Shown here in pieces: positions 1-13,433 of a DNA stretch of 64,000 bases. Within the stretch, counting starts at the first letter, position 1. The number at the start of each line of letters is the position of its first letter. The translations under genes were made by a program, and so were the position numbers. The notes beneath the pieces are model-generated. The model did no database searches and was not told where the DNA came from. It saw only the letters and a program-made list of their open reading frames with translations. Source of the DNA: Ottelia alismoides (Eukaryota > Streptophyta > Magnoliopsida > Alismatales > Hydrocharitaceae); NCBI GenBank assembly GCA_037367405.1, contig JAZKJV010000149.1:124001-188000 (forward strand). The letters are read 5' to 3'.

Positions 1-1545
1 CCTAACGATGGTCTATACACCAGCGTGCTGATGTACATATAAGGGCATATGAGTAATACGATCTCTCAAAGGGATCAAACAGGTTCACTACTGAACCGGA
101 AGACATGAGCTCACTCATGAGATATTGGGAAAAATCAAATTCCATGCACGGTCGTCTTGATTTGGAAGCTTGACTAAATTTGTAGGCTTGATATATACTT
201 TTGGAAAGTATATTATCAAGACCTAGGTATGATATATACTTTTGGAAAGTATATGATCGATACCAACTCCCAATGATCGAATGAGAAACTTACTGATAAA
301 ACCCTGAAGTAGACATTATAAAGTTGATCTAATACTTCGGGTTTATTCTGAGTCTTCCAATATGTAGGATGTACAGGTGTTGGGAATACCTGAGGTTGAT
401 GTGATCATAAATGATTGTATAACCAAGACGCTTCCATTCCTAGGGAGTGATGGAATGGGTCTGGATTTTAGCGACTCCTCACAGTAAAGAAGTAATCTGA
501 TCTTGGTCCAAATGTTGGACATTGATCTGAATGTGATTCAGATGCAATGAGAAGATTAGATTTGCAGTCTTGATTTAATCAAGCATATATGGGAGGCCCG
601 AGATCTGGATTTGAGATGTGATCTCAACATCCAAGTCACTATATGTTGAAAAATACAATCGCCATGACCTTATCTCCAAGTATCCGCAGAGAAAGCGTAT
701 TATCTTTGAAAGAGTTCAGGGATAATTTCATTGTTGATATATGTATCCAAGCATCGAGAAAATTGATTATTAAATGTGATTTAATTATCATGGATAATAT
801 GAATTTGATTCACATTATATGGAGAGATATCTAAGATAATTAAATATGATTTAGTTATCAACGATGTGAATAATGTGAATGTGATTCATGTTATTTGGGC
901 ACATGAGAATAGAGATCCAAGATGATTAAATGTGATTTAATTATCATGGATATAATTAATGTGTATAGCGCTCTCCATATTAATCATATATATTATAAAT
1001 GGGATTTATAATATATTAAAGAGAGTATATTGTGATTGTTGATTAATTGTCAATGTGAATTGGATTCACTTTGAATAATCAAATGAAAATATAATTATAT
1101 TTAGTTTTGGGTTGTGAATGAGATTCACATAATTTCAATAGCATGGTTGATATTTTCCCTAAGTTAATTTGGAATTAATTTTTGGTGAAAATATTGTCGA
1201 CAAGAGATGGTGATATATAATGAGATAATGAGATCTCATGATAATTAGAAGAGATGGCCCAAGTCCACCAAAGTGAAATGGATGGCTACAACTCTCCATG
1301 AGGAGAAGATTCGTTGTCCCCTCTTTTGAGGAGATTGGTTTGTTCTCTTCATTATCTTTTCTCTTATCAAATATGATTTAGTTTGATATTATTTTTGTTG
1401 ATTTATCAATTAAAATTAATTAAAATTAAATCATTAGTTGTTATGTTTTTACAACAACATCTTAGCTATTGAAAGAAACACAAATCTATCTCAACCATTG
1501 ATTGTGTGTTGTCCATGGATTGGGATCCATGGACTACCAAAATCC

Positions 1546-1552
1546 TATATAA
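1546..1552 (+). promoter_or_regulatory. TATA box of copia A 5' LTR
   Basis: TATATAA followed about 30 bp downstream by a CT-rich presumed transcript start (CTCTTCCAGACACAC). The same arrangement recurs in the 3' LTR at 9628. Presumed U3/R boundary of the LTR promoter; the start site itself is inferred. Confidence 0.7.
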
Positions 1553-1594
1553 GAAGAGACACCCCTTGCTCTTCCAGACACACAATAATGAATG

Positions 1595-1613
1595 CTCTCT
1601 CTCTCTCTCTCTT
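1595..1613 (+). repeat. (CT)n tract in R/U5 of copia A 5' LTR
   Basis: Dinucleotide run just downstream of the presumed transcription start. It is found at the same LTR position in all four copia LTRs here (9677, 12891, 21093) with different lengths, so it belongs to the family and accounts for the Ser/Leu- or Arg/Glu-rich ORFs across it. Confidence 0.9.
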
Positions 1614-2124
1614 TCTCCACATGCCCAGCCTATCTCTCTTATAATGGCTGTCTACCATGGAGCCACTGTGAGAGTCGTCATCGACGCAGCATTGTTATCA
1701 TGCTGCCTGATGACCTACTTGTGGATCTCCATCTCCTTTGGTGCATCTCGCTCATGAAGAAGATATTTGATCTTGTGTGACGAGATCAGGAGATCCGATG
1801 CTTGGATCATCAACATGGATTGCGAGGAGCACGTGTCTCATCAACGCGCTCGCAAGCGACTCCTCAGTCGGATCGTACTTGAGACTGGAGGTCTCTTGGT
1901 TTAGAGACTCGACCACAACCAGGCTTGAAGAGGTAATCCTATTACTTGTTTGTGATTTAGACGAAACGATCCGAGAGGTGTTCTTGAGTCATGTGATTTT
2001 GTCATATAGAAAATTTTTAATTTCCGCTGCATCGAGCAAATAGTGCGACTAGTCGCTCCCGATCGCATTCGATGCAATCATCACGCTTCCATGATGCGCT
2101 TGAGAATTTTTCACATATCCTTCA

Positions 2125-3943
2125 AGTGGTATCAGAGCCATGTTTTCGAAGGTTTTGGATATGATCCATGAACCTACGAAGATTTGGGCTCGATTGGGTT
2201 CGTGAAGATTTTAGCATTTCAATTCTCGCAGCCCTATTTTATGATAAAATTTCGGCCCTGTTTAAAAGTTTAAACACAAATTTTTAAATTGGATAATGTT
2301 CCCCATTAAATAAGGAAACCGTGGAATTTGAGTTTGCGTGATTTGGAATCCGATAACTCAATATATGATCCTTTTAATAACCATATGTCCATTATTTCGG
2401 TGATAGCGATTAGTGACGTAATTAAAGAGTTAATCACGGGTCCTGAATGCCTGAAAATGCATAATTATCACTTTAGTTCTGTTTTAAATCAAATTGGCGA
2501 ACACAATAAATTTAGTTTGCATTAATTAGATTTAAATTGATCGAGTTATGCTGATTTTAGTGAGTAGGGGTCACTTGTAGAAATTAACAAACTTCATCAT
2601 GAACCTTGTGATTGTCATTCAAATGAATTAATGAAAATTAATTGTTAATTTTCTGAAATGATTTTTGACAAATATTTGTGAAATATTTAAAGATTATAAT
2701 TATTTCCTTTAATGACATGGCATTAACCAAAATGATAAGATAGTTGATCTTGATCGCAATTGGTTAATATGAAATTTCCAACAAACATTGTTTTCATGAA
2801 AACTCTAGTTTATCCTACAATAGTTGTAGGACAACTTTTACATGCAAAACATTGTTGTTTGAATAGGATTGGGGATTTGTTTAGCAAATCTCCTTATATT
2901 ATTATCAAAATGGTTTTGATGATCATTATATGGTATAATTTCGGTTGAAAAACCGATGATCATCTGAAGTACAAAGTGATCTATTTTGCATTATCCTTAC
3001 ATGAGGCGGATGTGGTGTCTAGTCGGGGAGTGTTGGGGTAGTAGGTTTCACCGTGTGTGGTCTGTCTCACTCCCGTCGTTACTGGCCATGATATGAGGTA
3101 GGGTTGGTATAATGCTTAAGAAATCATGATGTATTTCTAATTAAAAAAATAGGAAATAATATGTATTTGAGATAATATCATAATTCAATTAACAACTAAG
3201 AATGTTTGTTGGATATTAGTTAGATCATTAATTTAATATGATTATATTAATTAGAATCCAATTAAAATTAAGACACTTTATTATAAATAGATGTGTTATT
3301 TCCCTTGGAAGAATTAATCGTAATGAATATGATTCATAATGATTAATTAGAATTTGAATATGATATGGAGGATCACATAAGTGATATCCATGGTCTCCCG
3401 TCAAGGCGAAGGGTTCTGTCACCAGATACTGAATGTAGGAGACGCCTGTAAGAAGTGACAACTCCTGCATACAATCCATTTGGATCGGGCTCTTCGCTTC
3501 TTGAAAGAGTAAGGCTGTATACGTAGTGACCCCAATATCGAGTTCTCATATTTTTGGGGTGATATTGGATTGCATATAGCGAGTATTAAGCCTGTTGATG
3601 GTTGGTTCAATTAATTACAGGTCAACATCACCTTAGGGGTGGTGGGCCAGGGTGTTGAAGACTGAATTGGGAGATGCAAGTTGGACTTACAAGGCGGAAT
3701 GTGTTCCCGCTTCTTTCTACCCGAGTTACAAGTACTCATATTATTGGGATGTAACAAAGATAAGGAAGGAGATCCCAGATCTTGCTTGAGATATAGTGGT
3801 AAGTATATCTCTTACATTGAAAGTGATTAAGGGAATAAACTTTCAGTGTTGACAAGGCAGGATAACTTTGATATAAAAATTCCTAAATCAAAGTAAAATA
3901 TGTATATATAAATATATACCCTTATGCAAATTTCTTATTTCAG
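2125..3943 (+). other. Copia A primer binding site and untranslated leader
   Basis: The leader begins AG then TGGTATCAGAGCC (2127-2139), which is complementary to the 3' end of plant initiator tRNA-Met and is the usual priming site of Ty1/copia elements. The rest has no long ORF. It contains a locally GC-richer block at about 3003-3112 and another at about 3480-3680, both recognisably conserved in element B (14216-14322 and 14690-14890). A pyrimidine-rich stretch ending TTTCAG at 3941-3943 precedes the first gag-like residues and could be a 3' splice site or simply the leader end. Confidence 0.8.
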
Positions 3944-5180
3944 ATAATCCTTCATTAAACCCACTCAATGTTATACTCAATAATAACCAGTAAAATATCA
4001 TGGATTGGACTCATGATCCAGATATTGTACTTGCAGTTGGATACATAATGTATGTGGTTGCAATGTGCAAGTTTCCTCATAATAATGAGGAATGACAATT
4101 AAATGGATAATAGATCTACAACCCTAGGGTTTGTATGTCTCTATAGTTTTGATCTTTCATCGAGTGTACTTTGGAAGTGACATGTCGATTGTGATCGTAA
4201 TTGTCGAATAATCCTTATAAAATCTAAGAAGATATTCTGGCATACATATGTGCTCTTGACATTTATCATGAATGACATGGTTCACTACATCATGTAGAAT
4301 GGTAGCTCTATAAGAGATGATGTATTCAAAATGTTTTAATACCTACCAGAACCAATGTTTTAAGAGTCTAGATGGATGTAGACATGATGAGTGCCTTCAT
4401 TCTACTGTCTATAATCTAGTCATTCATGAAGCTTCATAATATTCATATTGTATGAATTTAGTGAAGCATGTATAAATGTTAAAATGCTCGTACATTGAAT
4501 TCTTTTGAATTCAACATAAGAAATTCGTTGTCTTGAACAATGGTTGTTTGTCGACAAAGAGAGCACAGTGGAAGCGTGGGTCGGACCCCTGTGAGATGGA
4601 AAGTGAAAGAGTTGATTGTACTTCTGTGACTTCCATATGACATCCAGAGTGTTGGATGAATGCCAATACTGCAATAAGTTGATGTGTTGATAGTATGACT
4701 ATCAAGTATGTCTAAAATCCTTTCTGAAGGACCCAGATAGAGCATCAGAATAATCTACATATAATCATTGACTTTGACTTACTTATTTCATAAGATAAAG
4801 TCTGATAATTGTATCCCAATCTTCTAATGACACTTGCAATTGGTTGCATATATATATATATATATATATAAATTAGAAGATTATAAATCATTATCTTAAG
4901 GTTTAATAGTCATCTACCGTGATATTGATGTAATTGTTGCAAAATTCTCTATTGGATTAATAAACTTCTTAATTTCAGTGGGAGAGCCCTTAGTCTTAGA
5001 GAATGTCTATATGACCTAGATATTAGAATACACTCATTGTTTGTTTCTTAATGTTGGAAATAAACATGAATTCTAGAATAAACCTATCATAAAAAGTTAT
5101 GATGGATATATTTTAGATACTAATCTCGCATCTAGTGGACTCTACTAAATTAGAAATTAATGAATAGTTCATTAAGATTT
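3944..5180 (+). pseudogene. Copia A gag/protease remnant
   Basis: From 3944 the + strand reads, with stops, as a copia Gag N-terminus (a stretch like NPLNVIL, then DIVLAVGYIMYV near 4022-4060). The same start follows TTTCAG in element B at 15126. Later gag is only weakly recognisable and I cannot place the zinc knuckle or the protease active site. Many stops and small indels make it non-coding now. The assignment rests on order and on parallel sequence in B. Confidence 0.55.
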
Positions 5181-6180
5181 CTAATACTGAAAGTTAAACC
5201 TTATAAGATCAATAGGAGGATAAAGATCATTTGACAATGATTTGACATCATGTTTTGGACATATGCCTGTTGATTTGATCAATAGACAAGTAAGAGATGA
5301 AACCTTAGACTGTCTAAAATTTCAAATCTTACATACTTATGAATATTGTATTTAAAGTAAAATGTCCAATACACCCTTCTTTGGGAAAGGTATAAGATGT
5401 CGAGGTATTAAAGATCTAATACATATTGATGTATGTGGATGATCTATATCAGAATAAATATTATGGATATGTGATATCTATTAATGATTATTTGTGATAT
5501 AAGATTTCTTTCATCCACCATTAGAAACCTTTGAAATGTTCAAAGATTTCACAATTTTCATTTAGAACCAAAGTTTGAATAAAGATGAAATGAATTTGAT
5601 CTAACTTAGGTAGCTTGTACCTGTTAGATAAACTCAAAGAATACATTATGGAGATATGAATATCATTTCTATCTCAATCCTCCTGATAAACCTAAACTCA
5701 ATAGAGTTGTAGGGAGACACAATTGAATCATGTGTGACATGATTTGATCAATGATGAATTTTAGCATAATTAGCTGTTAGTTTCTCGGTATATATGTAGT
5801 AGAGACTACATTATATATCCTTAATAAGATTCCATGCATGTAATCTATAATCGAGCACTAGAGAGTGCTACTTCATTAGGAAAATAAAGATGGTATTGGA
5901 TACCTACTATATGACCTTGAGATTCTTAAAAGATCTCATCTCTAAGAACATGATTCTTAGAGGTTGAGACTCTTGAGAATCAATATGAAAATAAAGTGAA
6001 GGAACTCATTGAATCTTGATATGATAACGAGGCTCCTGAAATAGGAAACTAAGAGGATAATTAAAGGTGAAACATCAATACCTCTTCAAATGAGTTTGAG
6101 GATGTATTCCATGTGTCAGTTAAGGCTAACAATGATCGGACTTCATGTGATGAAGCTCCTGAGGATCATGACATGGAAAC
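5181..6180 (+). pseudogene. Copia A integrase remnant
   Basis: The GAG-pre-integrase and integrase core order is visible in pieces. Near 5360-5440 the + strand reads MSNTPFFGKG, then DLIHIDVCG, which corresponds to the strand carrying the first catalytic Asp in copia integrases (LIHTDVCGP type). About 40 codons later comes YGYVISINDY (YFVTFIDDYS type). Frameshifts and stops interrupt all of it. The second Asp and the Glu cannot be placed with confidence. Confidence 0.6.
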
Positions 6181-7000
6181 ATGGGTGCTGGCAATAAAAA
6201 TATAATGTAGACTTCATATAAAAGCATTGTATATGGACCCTCGAGGATCCACCTATACGGGTAAGATCCATAAATGTGTAAATGGATCTCCAAGAGAAAT
6301 GGAATCTGATGATAAGGTAGAGACCTTCAAAGCTCGGTTCGTAGCCACGAGCTACACACCGGAATTAAGACATTGCTTGCGATGAGACTTGCTCTTCGTT
6401 GACCTTGCTTAAACCCATCAGAATATTGCTAACTATAGCTGCACAACTTTACTTTGACATCTTCCAGATGGAAGTCCAGATTGCATTCCTCTATAAATAC
6501 CTCTCCAAGGATATTCATAAGTAGTAGCCCCAAGGCTTCATTGTTGAGGAAAGCAAGGTGTGCAAGTTGAATAACTCCATCTATGGACTCAAATAAGCTT
6601 CTTGTAGTTGGAAGATAAGATTTGATGAAATTATAAATGTTATGATTTCAAATAGAATCTTGATGAACCGTATGAAGCTTAGTGGGAGTGCCATTGTGTT
6701 CATCGTGCTAAATGTAGATAATATCCCAATCATTTAAAAAAATGATATAAGGATGATAATAAGTGTTTTATATACTGGCTATTCCATATCTTGAAATATG
6801 ATTTCAAGGATTTCTCTTAGAGCTTATTTCTGATGTTGTTCAGAAGCAAAGAGAAGAGGATATTGGGACTGTCACATTTGTAGTACACCTTGGACATATT
6901 CCATTCTTAGAAATTCCAAGAAAGGCTTCCATCCCTTAAGATATAGTACTGACCTATCTAAAGGGATAACACCTCAAAGAGTCGAGGAAGTGATAGCTAG
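6181..7000 (+). pseudogene. Copia A reverse transcriptase remnant
   Basis: Clear Ty1/copia RT landmarks survive in order on the + strand: a WVLAIK then DPRG/DPP segment at about 6181-6260, ARFVATSYTP at about 6333 (KARLVAKGYTQ type), QMEVQIAFLY at about 6467 (MDVKTAFLNG type), and KVCKLNNSIYGLK at about 6557-6597 followed by ASCSWKIRFDE. The catalytic YVDD region near 6700 is degraded (VLNVDN). Stops interrupt several motifs. The SIYGLK signature and long LTRs suggest the Tork/Angela side of Ty1/copia, which is an inference. Confidence 0.8.
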
Positions 7001-7556
7001 AACTGCTTGCACTTGTGCATCAGTTACGAGAAGCTAAGTGTATGCTAGATGTGTAAAAAAGCCAGATATCTGCCATGCAGTGGGAGTTGTAAAGTGTTGC
7101 TAATCCTACTATGGAGAGAAAACACTTGATTGTAGTAATAACAAAATCTTCATAGAAGACAAGATTTCTTGAGATAGTGATCTCAAAGTCTTATCTTCAA
7201 AAACTTAAGACTTTATAGATAGAGATGTAGAAGGTCTTAACTGTGGATACGTTAAGAGATAGTGATCTCCAGGACTAAGGATATTCTGATAAGGATTATG
7301 GAAATATTGGTTATGATAATTATTAAGTTGTAGTGTCAAGGACACTAGGACTAAAAAGATTGAGTATTGGTTGCATAAGACGCAACATTTGCATTGGATG
7401 CGAGCACTGTTACTAGTGTATGCAAGTGCCGTAAAAGGACTTAGTGTAGTCTCGTGGGAATAGAGTGACTGATCAGCTTACCTAGCTATTTTCTAAATAG
7501 CATATGATTGTCACAAGAGTGTGGGTTTAAATGATTAGCCCATTAATGTCTCTTTG
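7001..7556 (+). pseudogene. Copia A RNase H remnant and pol 3' end
   Basis: At about 7030-7090 the + strand reads MYARCVKKPDICHAVGVV, the hallmark near the start of the copia RNase H region (MYAMLCTRPDI type). Downstream (about 7455-7540) the sequence resembles the usual copia C-terminal end with the NVADxLTK type motif, here broken. The order RT, RNase H, polypurine tract, LTR is complete. Confidence 0.75.
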
Positions 7557-7570
7557 GGCTAGTAGGAGAT
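7557..7570 (+). other. Polypurine tract of copia A
   Basis: Purine-rich GGGCTAGTAGGAGAT lies immediately before the TG that starts the 3' LTR. It is a variant of the copia AGTGGGAGAT primer for plus-strand DNA synthesis. Confidence 0.8.
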
Positions 7571-10214
7571 TGTTGGACATGCAATCCCACGGCAAATCAT
7601 TATGCAATAAATGTTATTGCAATTCACTCCTTAATCTGAAATGAAGAATAATAATTTACATAATAGGTCCCATAGTACAATTAGGGTTATGTACCATGGC
7701 CATCTTAATGATCATACAGTTGTTGATTCAATTATTGAATCATAGAGACTGGTGCATTGATGAATATCTAATGAGTTAGATTGAGGACTCATCAAGCACC
7801 GTCAAATGATTGTTAAGAGATGATCTCCAGCCTGAGTAGGAGATGGCAATCCTTTGTCAGTTAGGCTGATATCTGACCGACCTCTTGATTCAGGTCCTCT
7901 ACATGGGAATAGAGATTCGGAGGTGTTAGATTAGTTAGGTCAAAGAGTTGACTTTACGAGATCGAGATAACCAAAGACCTATATCGTATGTTGTCACGAT
8001 ACAGGCACGCATCCTCTGACCGATGACAGAAGTGTTACTATATGTCTAAGTATGTACATTTGGCAAACCAATAGGTTGATGACCTAACCAAGGTCTATAC
8101 ACCGGCGCTCTGGTGTGCATATAAGGGCATATGAGTAATACGATCTCTCAAAGGGATCATACAGGTTCACTACTGATCTGGAAGACATGATCTCACTCAT
8201 GAGATAATGGGAAGAATCAAATTCCATGCACGGTCGTCTCGCTTTGGAAGCTTGATTGAATTTGTAGGCTTGATATATATTTTTGGAAAGTATATTATCA
8301 AGACCTAGGTATGATATATACTTTTGGAAAGTATATGATCGATACCGACTCCCAGTGATCGAATGAGAAACTTACTGATAAAACCCTGAAGTAGACAGTA
8401 TAAAGTTGATCTAATACTTCAGGTTTCTTCTGAGTCTTCCAGTATGCACGATGTACAGGTGTTCGAAATACCTGACGGTGATGTGATCATAAATTATTGT
8501 ATAATCATGACGCTTCTATTCCAAGGGAGTGATGAAACGGGTCTGGATTTTAGTGACTCCTCTCAGTAGAGAATTAATATGATCTTGGTTCAAATGTTGG
8601 ACATTGATCTGAATGTGATTCAGATGCAACGAGAAGATTAAATTTGCGGTCTTGATCTAATCAAGCATCTATGGGAGGCCCAAGATCTGGATTTGTGATG
8701 TGATCACAATATCCAAGTCACTATACGTGGAACAATACAATCACCCTGTCCTTATCTCCATGTATACGCGGAGAAAGCGCAGTATCCTTGAAAGAGTTCA
8801 GGGATAATTTCATTGTTGATATATGTATCCAAGCATCGAGAAAATTGATAATTAAATGTGATTTAATTATCATGGATAATATGAATTTGATTCATATTAT
8901 ATGGAGAGATATCTAAGATAATTAAATATGATTTAGTTATCAACGATGTGAATAATGTGAATGTGATTCATGTTATTTGGGCACATGAGAATAGAGATCC
9001 AAGATGATTAAATGTGATTTAATTATCATGGATATAATTAATGTGTATAGCGCTCTCCATATTAATCATATATATTATAAATGGGATTTATAATATATTA
9101 AAGAGAGTATATTGTGATTGTTGATTAATTGTCAATGTGAATTGGATTCACTTTGAATAATCAAATGAAAATATAATTATATTTAGTTTTGGGTTGTGAA
9201 TGAGATTCACATAATTTCAATAGCATGGTTGATATTTTCCCTAAGTTAATTTGGAATTAATTTTTGGTGAAAATATTGTCGACAAGAGATGGTGATATAT
9301 AATGAGATAATGAGATCTCATGATAATTAGAAGAGATGGCCCAAGTCCACCAAAGTGAAATGGATGGCTACAACTCTCCATGAGGAGAAGATTCGTTGTC
9401 CCCTCTTTTGAGGAGATTGGTTTATTCTCTTCATTATCTTTTCTCTTATCAAATATGATTTAGTTTGATATTATTTTTGTTGATTTATCAATTAAAATTA
9501 ATTTAAATTAAATCATTTGTTGTTGTGTTTTTACAATAATATCTTAGACATTGAAAGAAACACAAATCAATATCAACCATTGATTGTGTGTTGTCCTTGG
9601 ATTGGGATCCATGGACTCCCAAAACCCTATATAAGAAGAGGCACCCCTTGCTCTTCCAGGCACATAATAATGAATGCTCTCTCTCTCTCTCACTCTCTCT
9701 TTTTCTCCACACGCCAAGCCTCTCTCTCTTATAATGGTCGTCCACCATGGAGCAATTGTGAGAGTCATCATCGACACATCATCGTCATTATGCTACCGGA
9801 TCATCTACTTGTGGATCTCCATCTCCTTCAGTGCATCTCGCTCGTGAAGAAGATGTTGGATCTTGTGTGATGAGATCAGGAGATCCGTCGCTTGGATCAT
9901 CAACATGGATTGCGAGGAGCACACATCTCATCAACACGCTCGCAAGTGTCTCCTCCATCGGATCGGACATGAGACTGGAGGTCTCTTGGTTTAGAGACTT
10001 GATGACAACCACGCTTCAAGAGGTAATCCTATTACTTGTTTGTGATTTATACAAAATGATCTGAGAAGTGTCCGTGGGTCATGTGGTTTCATCACATATA
10101 AAATTTTTAATTTCCGCTACATCGAGCAACTAGTACGACTAGTCGCTCCTGATCGCATTCAATGCAATCATCACGCTTCCGTGATGTGCTTGAGGATTTT
10201 TCCCATATCCTTCA
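7571..10214 (+). repeat. 3' LTR of copia element A
   Basis: A 2644-bp repeat beginning TGTTGGACAT after the polypurine tract and ending CATATCCTTCA. It has a TATA box at 9628-9634 and a CT-rich stretch at about 9677-9701. It is the full-length partner of 1-2124. The 5 bp after it (GGTTG) would be the target duplication, but the left flank is outside the window so this cannot be checked. Confidence 0.93.
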
Positions 10215-10761
10215 GGTTGTCCATTCCCCACATTTCTACTTCATTTCAACCTAATAAGGGTGGTCAAAGTTGTGTCTCCGTGTAGCGAACCATTTGCAGG
10301 TAGGAGGTGCTTCTTCTAGAGGTTAGAACGAGATCTGAAGCTTGATGTTTGACGTACAACAAATCAGGTTCTCTGGATTCTCCAGATCACAGATCGGTGA
10401 TACTCGATCCCCTTCTTCACTACCATTTGAAGCGGATGTCCATCAGGAGTCATTAGAGACTTTCAAGCAACAATTTGGACAAAGATCTACCGCATAGCAG
10501 CTGATCGAAGTTCATTAGCCAAGCCATTCATCAGTGTTCTTCCATCACCCGTCTCCACAATCAGATCAAGAACAAGATGTACACGATTCATCAAAATCGT
10601 GGAAGAAGCCCCAATTTTCAGTTGTTGATTAGAGGATTCTCAGATCGAAGCTCCACCGTAGATCTAGCACATGTGTATAGTGATTGAATAATTACATTTT
10701 TGCCCTTGCTTGTTTTGATATTTGCAAACTAGTCCAATTTAAATGAGTCACATGCATCGAC
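10215..10761. repeat. 547-bp spacer between copia A and B (first copy)
   Basis: No ORF of note. The same sequence, roughly 5% diverged by eye, recurs at 18461-19008, again with the end of an A-type LTR on its left and the start of a B-type LTR on its right. Its last 5 bp, TCGAC (10757-10761), are one base different from the ACGAC that flanks the right-hand B LTR. Its origin is unresolved. Parts weakly resemble the U5 side of an Athila-like LTR. Confidence 0.75.
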
Positions 10762-12258
10762 TGTTGGACATGTGAGCCCACGACGAGACATTATGCAATA
10801 AATGTTATTGTAAATATCATTCCCTAATCTGAAATGAAGAATAAATAATTTGCATAATAGGTCCCTTAGTACAATTAGGGTTATGTACCATGGCCATCTT
10901 AATGATCATACAATTGTTGATTCAATTATTGAATCATAGAGACTGGTGCATGGATGAATATCTAATGAGTTAGAATGAGGGCTCATCAAGCACCGTCAAA
11001 TTATTGTTAAGAGATGATCTCCAGCCTGAGTAGGAGATGGCAATCCTTTGTCAGTTAGGCTGATATCTGACCGACCTCTTGATGCAGGTCCTCTGCATAG
11101 GAATAGAGATTCAGAGGTGTCATTTTAGTTAGGTCAAAGAGTTGACTTAACAAGATCGAGATAACCAAAGTCCTATAACGTATGCTGCCATGATATTGGC
11201 ACACATCCTCTGACCGGAGACAGATGTGTTACTATATGTCTGAGTATGTACATTTGGCAGACTAATAGGTTGATGACCTAATCAAGGTCTATACACTGGC
11301 GCACTGGTGTGCATATAAGGGCATATGAGTAATATGATCTCTCTAAGGGATGATGCAGGTTCATTACTAAACCGGAAGACCTGAGCTCACTCATGAGATA
11401 TTGGGAAGAATCAAATTCCATGCACGGTCGTCTCGCTTAGGAAGCTTGACTGAATTTGTAAGAATGATATATACTTTTGGAAAGTATATGATCAACACCT
11501 GGGTATGATACATACTTTTGGAAAGTATATGATCGATACCAACTACCAGTAGTAAAATGAGAAACTTAATGATAAATCCTTGAAGTAGTCAGTGTAAAAT
11601 TGATCTTATACTTCATGATTATTCTGGGTCTTCCAGTATGCAGGACGTACGGGTATTGGGAATTCCTGAGGGTGATGTGATCATAAACGGTTGTATAACC
11701 ATGACGCTTCCATTCCTAGGGAGTAATGAAACAGGTCTGGAATTTAGTGACTCCTCTCAGTAGAGAAGTAATCTAATCTTAGTCCAAATGTTGGACATTG
11801 ATCAGAATGTGATTCAGATGCAATGAGAAGATTATATTTGCAGTCTTGATTTAATCAAGCATCTATGGGAGGCCTGAGATCTGGATTTGAGATGTGATCT
11901 CAATATCCAAGTCACTATATGCGAAACAATATAATCGCCATGTCCTTATCTCCAAGTATTCACGTAGAGAGTGCATTATCCTTGAAAGATTTCATGGATA
12001 ATTCTATTGTTGATATATGTATCCGAGCATTGAAAAAATGGATAATTAAATATGATTTAATTATCATGAGTAAATATGAATTTGATTCATATTATATGGA
12101 GAATTATCTAAGATATATAATGTGATTTGATTACCAAAGATATAAATAATGTGGATGTGATTCACATTATTTGGGCACATAAGAATAGAGATCCAATATA
12201 ATTATATGTGATTTAATCATCATGGATATGATTAATGTGGATAGCACTATCCATATTA

Positions 12259-12296
<38 letters not shown>

Positions 12297-12885
12297 ATGC
12301 CATTTATAATATATAAGAGAGATCTATTTGTAATTTACATTTATTAATTAAATGTTGATGTGAATTGGATTCACATTGGACATTAAAGTGAAAATGTAAT
12401 TTACCTTTTATTTTGGGTTGTGAATGTGATTCACAATTTTCCAATGGCATGATTGCAATGTTCACAAAATAAATTGGATTTTTTTTGTGAACTAATTTGC
12501 AACAAAAGTTGTTGCAAATATTGGAGAAAATCATGAGATAATGCAAATCTCATATAATATGGAAAGGAGGCTCCCTTCCTAATAAGGAGAGGGGATGGTT
12601 ACTAAGTCCTTATATGACTCATAGCCGTCCTCGCCCCTTTATGGAAGGAGGCTTGCCTCATTCCTATTTCTCCAATGGAGATTGATTTGATATAAATCAA
12701 ATTATATTTAATATATATATTTGATTTTTATTAAATTAACTGTTGTTGGTTTTTTTACCAAAAAAATCCTAGCCATTGAAAGAAACACAAATCAATGAGA
12801 GCCATTGGATTTGTGTTGCCCATGGATCCCAAAATATTATAAATAGAAGGGCACCCCTTTGCTCTTCTCTACACACAAGAGAACA

Positions 12886-12924
<39 letters not shown>

Positions 12925-13433
12925 ACACGTCAGCCCTCTCTCATCCTCTCTCATGGCCATCCACCATGGATGCCCTAGAGAGAGTCTCCATCGCCACAAC
13001 GTCGTCATTATGCTGCCCGATCGTTTGCATGTGGATCTCCGTCTCCTTCTGTGCACCTCGCTCGTGAAGAAGACATCGGATCTCATGTGTCGAGATCAGG
13101 AGATCCGCCGTTTGGATCATCAACATGGATTGCGAGAAGCACACGATTCATCCCCGTGCTTGCAAGCATCTCCTCCGTCGGATCAAACATGAGACAGGAG
13201 GTCTCTTCGTTTAGAGACTCGATCGCAACCACGCTTCAAGAGTTAATCCTATTACTTGTTTGTGGTTTAGATGAAACGATCTGAGAAGTGGTCTTGGATC
13301 ATGTGGTTTCGTCACATGAAAAATTTTTAAATTCCGCTGCATAGAACAACTAGTGCGACTAGTCGTTCCTCGTCATATTAGATACGACGCTCACGCTTTC
13401 GTGATGCGCTTGAGGATTATCCCATATCCTTCA
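10762..13433 (+). repeat. 5' LTR of copia element B
   Basis: A 2672-bp LTR, TGTTGGACAT...ATATCCTTCA, followed by a tRNA-iMet primer binding site at 13436. TATAAATA lies at 12838-12845 and a CT tract at 12891-12924. A TA microsatellite at about 12264-12291 is longer than in the other copies. It is related to, but clearly diverged from, the A LTRs, and is about 95% identical by eye in its first 155 bp to 19009-21640. Confidence 0.93.

Larger units (their letters stand above)
1..2124 (+). repeat. 5' LTR of copia element A (left end outside window)
   Basis: This is the right-hand part of a long terminal repeat. It aligns base for base with 8083-10214 (offset 8082 for most of its length), ends in TTCA at 2124, and is followed directly by a copia primer binding site. 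By comparison with the 3' copy about 510 bp of its start lie outside the window. It contains a TATA box, a CT-rich stretch downstream of it and an AT-rich upstream part. The small ORFs inside it lack any recognisable domain and are chance ORFs. Identity with the 3' copy is uneven (see findings). Confidence 0.93.

Noticed and set aside
12776..13192. 138-codon + strand ORF with a Ser/Leu run, and similar ORFs at 1506, 9517 and 20925
   Set aside because: They run across the CT microsatellite of the copia LTR; frames differ between LTR copies and no domain is present.
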